Assembly (NCBI GenBank): GCA_009773455.1 | Contig: WSXU01000001.1 | Location: 436,073-500,072, forward strand | From: Bacteroidota bacterium | GTDB taxonomy: Bacteria > Bacteroidota > Bacteroidia > Bacteroidales > Lentimicrobiaceae | Direction of reading: 5' to 3' | Length of the DNA: 64,000 nucleotides | Shown: one piece after another, positions 62,187 to 64,000 of the stretch | How positions within the stretch are numbered: position 1 is the first letter of the stretch | Layout: every line of letters starts with the position of its first letter | Program-made: the position numbers and the translations under genes | The notes under the pieces: model-generated | Seen by the model: only the letters and a program-made list of their open reading frames with translations | Database searches by the model: none | Told to the model about the DNA's origin: nothing

Positions 62187-63341
62187 TCAGTTTCCCCCGT
62201 GCTGAAAGCAACGTCCGTTTGCACTCAGGGTATTGCGCTTGCAACGGTTACCGGCCTGAGTCGTGCCTGAACATTGCACCGAAACGGATCTTCTTTCCGT
62301 CACGGATGGTTCGGATGGTGTATTGGTATTGTTATTTGCCTGTGATTCATGAAGATAACAATAGCCAGAAACATTCAGTGTATTGTTCTTACATTGGTCA
62401 CCGGCCTTCGTTTTGCCTGAACATTGTACCGATGCCGAAGCCCTGTAGCCGGTTTTTTCGCGCGCATCTTTCTGGTTGACTGTCCTGGTATATTTCCAGT
62501 TCCAGCAATCAATACAAAGCGTTTTTTCAATCTGCTTTTCCTGTTTGTCGGGCAGGGCCGGGTAGAAATTTATGCCTGTGAATTTTTCAACACTGTCGAT
62601 GGTGACGGCAAAGCTTTGCAGCGGCAGCGACGAACCGGAATTGGGAAGGATAAATCCGATACCACCGATGCCCGGTTCCCGGTAATCGAGGATGACCTTG
62701 TAATAATAATCGGGGACCGAAACCTTGTTCGGGCCGATGGATTGAAGCCGCGGGTTAAGCACTGGTCCTGTTACAATATAAATGGCCTCATATTCACCGG
62801 CCCAGTTCCTGACCAACTCTTCCAGTTTTTTCCAGATGCCCCGGTTAAAAGCCGGAACCTGCGGACTCATGTTGCTGTAATAAAACGATTCCGCCATCGC
62901 AGCCGGCGACCAGCCCATGTCTGCTGCGGGAGCCAGATGGCCCCTGTCATAGCCCGAACCCTCATAATCCTTATCGGTGGCGGTTCCGCCTTTTACGTCA
63001 GGATCGGGTTTGAATTTATCCGTCCTTTCAACCGATTTCGCCGTTTCCTCTTTCGTCAGTTCATAGGCTATCCATCGGGCCTGTTTGTGCTGGTCGTTGA
63101 ACAAAAATGAATAGGCGGTATGGGATATTACCTCGTCTTCAGGCCTTGTCTTCGGGATTTCCAGCCCTTTGACCGGCCCTATGGCCTCCGTACGGGAAGA
63201 GGTGTCGGCATATTGCCAGGTGCCGTCATCATACAGTTGTATCACGACTTTTTTATCCTTGCGGGGTTTGCCGGCTTCCTGGCCCGGACAGATGTTTTGT
63301 ATCGCAAAGAGGGAAAGCAAAATAAGGGTAAGGGTTCTCAT
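62187..63341 (-). CDS. Exported DNA/RNA non-specific endonuclease with two C-terminal CCCH modules
   Basis: The 384-residue protein has a signal peptide (MRTLTLILLSLFAIQNICPG; ICPG makes a lipoprotein unlikely). The nuclease domain (about 75-280) is of the NucA/EndoG beta-beta-alpha metal type, with catalytic His135 in GYDRGHLAPAADM and the metal Asn in NMSPQVPAFNRGIWKKLE. After it come two copies of a small module with the spacing Cys-x9-Cys-x10-Cys-x2-His (VQCSGKTKAGDQCK and VQCSGTTQAGNRCK), which looks zinc-binding and resembles the DUF5763 type. It would degrade nucleic acid outside the cytoplasm. It is a lone gene. Confidence 0.88.
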   Translation of the reverse strand: MRTLTLILLSLFAIQNICPGQEAGKPRKDKKVVIQLYDDGTWQYADTSSRTEAIGPVKGLEIPKTRPEDEVISHTAYSFLFNDQHKQARWIAYELTKEETAKSVERTDKFKPDPDVKGGTATDKDYEGSGYDRGHLAPAADMGWSPAAMAESFYYSNMSPQVPAFNRGIWKKLEELVRNWAGEYEAIYIVTGPVLNPRLQSIGPNKVSVPDYYYKVILDYREPGIGGIGFILPNSGSSLPLQSFAVTIDSVEKFTGINFYPALPDKQEKQIEKTLCIDCWNWKYTRTVNQKDAREKTGYRASASVQCSGKTKAGDQCKNNTLNVSGYCYLHESQANNNTNTPSEPSVTERRSVSVQCSGTTQAGNRCKRNTLSANGRCFQHGGN

Positions 63342-63453
63342 ATTTCAGGGGTTTCTGATGTCTGTAACAAGCTAAGGTACTCATTTTTTCCGGTTAACCA
63401 GAGATTTTCTCCGGAGGCTCAGGATGACAGTCAATTTGCAGGTTATATTAAAT

Positions 63454-64000
63454 TAAGGTCGCCGGAGGCACTCATCCGGAGATGAGCGCCAACATCTTGG
63501 GTTTGCAACAATCGCCGGGGCACATGTCGGGAAACGAACGTCAACCCGGGGATTTATATCGTCCCTTACGGGACTTCCAATGAAACATATCTTCCTGCTT
63601 GCTACCAATATTTTATCCCTGACGGGATAGTCATGATCGGTTCTTCGGGGCAAACATCCGGACCTTCTTTCCCCACACCAATGGCGGGAGGAGGATGAGC
63701 GCCAACCTTGGGGCAGAGCCAGAACCAGCCACGGAGGCACTCATCCGGAGATGAGCGCCAACCATAGGCGCCAACATCGGGGATAGTCCCGGAGGGACAT
63801 AATATAGGTAGAATAAACACGCCCCCCTTCTGATGGAAGTCCCGTCAGGGACGCAATATTTCTCAGGGGGCTCAGGATGCAACCAGCCGCGACCAGCCTC
63901 CTGAGGCACTCATCTGAAGATGAGCGCCAATCTCAGGCAAACAGGACAGCCAAAGCCAGAACCAGCCCCGGAGACACTCATCCGGAGATGAGCGCCAACC
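63454..64000. repeat. Field of dispersed palindromic repeats
   Basis: The hairpin word CTCATCCGGAGATGAG followed by CGCCAA occurs at 63471-63486, 63740-63755, 63909-63924 (CTCATCTGAAGATGAG) and 63977-63992, with partial copies at about 63690 and 63765. Between them lie short palindromes of the TCCC-TNACG-GGA type (about 63562, 63617, 63787, 63838). No genuine gene is seen; the open frames crossing the area are by-products of the repeats. The field runs off the right edge. Confidence 0.88.

Noticed and set aside
63453-63909. Several overlapping leftward open frames
   Set aside because: They translate the palindromic repeats in different frames, which produces shared phrases; there is no start context and no family.

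Overview
The window comes from a member of the Bacteroidota, most likely an anaerobic or facultative Bacteroidales/Marinilabiliales-type bacterium (the order is inference). Support: two secreted proteins end in type IX secretion (T9SS) sorting domains; many genes are preceded by the Bacteroidota -7 promoter element TAnnTTTG (in the best cases with TTTG exactly 20 bp upstream) and not by clear Shine-Dalgarno sites; and there is a complete-looking flexirubin-type dialkylresorcinol/aryl-polyene gene cluster.

Layout. 0-3 kb: tandem universal stress protein paralogues around a SPOR-domain protein, then class II fructose-bisphosphate aldolase. 3-8.1 kb: an eIF-2B-like protein, tRNA-Arg(CCG), and a three-gene phosphorelay (CHASE4-type histidine kinase, single-domain response regulator, receiver-PAS-kinase). 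8.4-12.2 kb: a three-subunit biotin-dependent acyl-CoA carboxylase operon. 12.4-18.6 kb: an MsbA-like ABC exporter, envelope proteins and a methyltransferase. 18.7-28 kb: integral-membrane glycosyltransferases, one carrying a one-base frameshift, plus fumarase and an ArsC-like protein; a 195-bp tandem repeat lies between a glycosyltransferase and fumarase.

28.2-47 kb is the main biosynthetic locus. A rightward operon (darA, darB, a small unknown, a BtrH-like acyltransferase candidate, an ABC exporter) converges within 17 bp on a leftward 16-gene operon that starts with an aromatic amino acid ammonia-lyase. It continues with a reductase, three catalytically intact ketosynthases, a ketosynthase-like protein lacking the active-site Cys, a shortened ketosynthase-like protein, two acyl carrier proteins, a dehydratase, a thioesterase, an O-methyltransferase, an LpxL-like acyltransferase, a polysaccharide deacetylase, a LolA-like protein and one unknown secreted protein. 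The expected product is a methylated aryl-polyene acid esterified to a dialkylresorcinol (flexirubin type). No aryl-CoA/ACP ligase and no MMPL-type exporter are present in the window.

47-52 kb: small envelope proteins, an acyltransferase-3 membrane protein, an inverted-repeat MITE-like element and tRNA-Arg(CCU). 52-57.3 kb is a more AT-rich accessory island. It holds a two-gene module in which a MazG-like nucleotide pyrophosphohydrolase overlaps by ATGA a 795-residue protein combining a PD-(D/E)xK-like domain, a DUF2075/Schlafen-group-3-type helicase and a LexA-like S24 peptidase domain; next to it are a degenerate 22-23 bp repeat array and a split HipB-HipS-HipT kinase toxin system. The MazG/nuclease-helicase-protease module is the best candidate for an undescribed defence system. 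57.5-64 kb: two T9SS-secreted proteins (beta-propeller/FN3 and VCBS repeats), a secreted DRGH nuclease with two CCCH modules, and a dense field of dispersed palindromic repeats at the right end.
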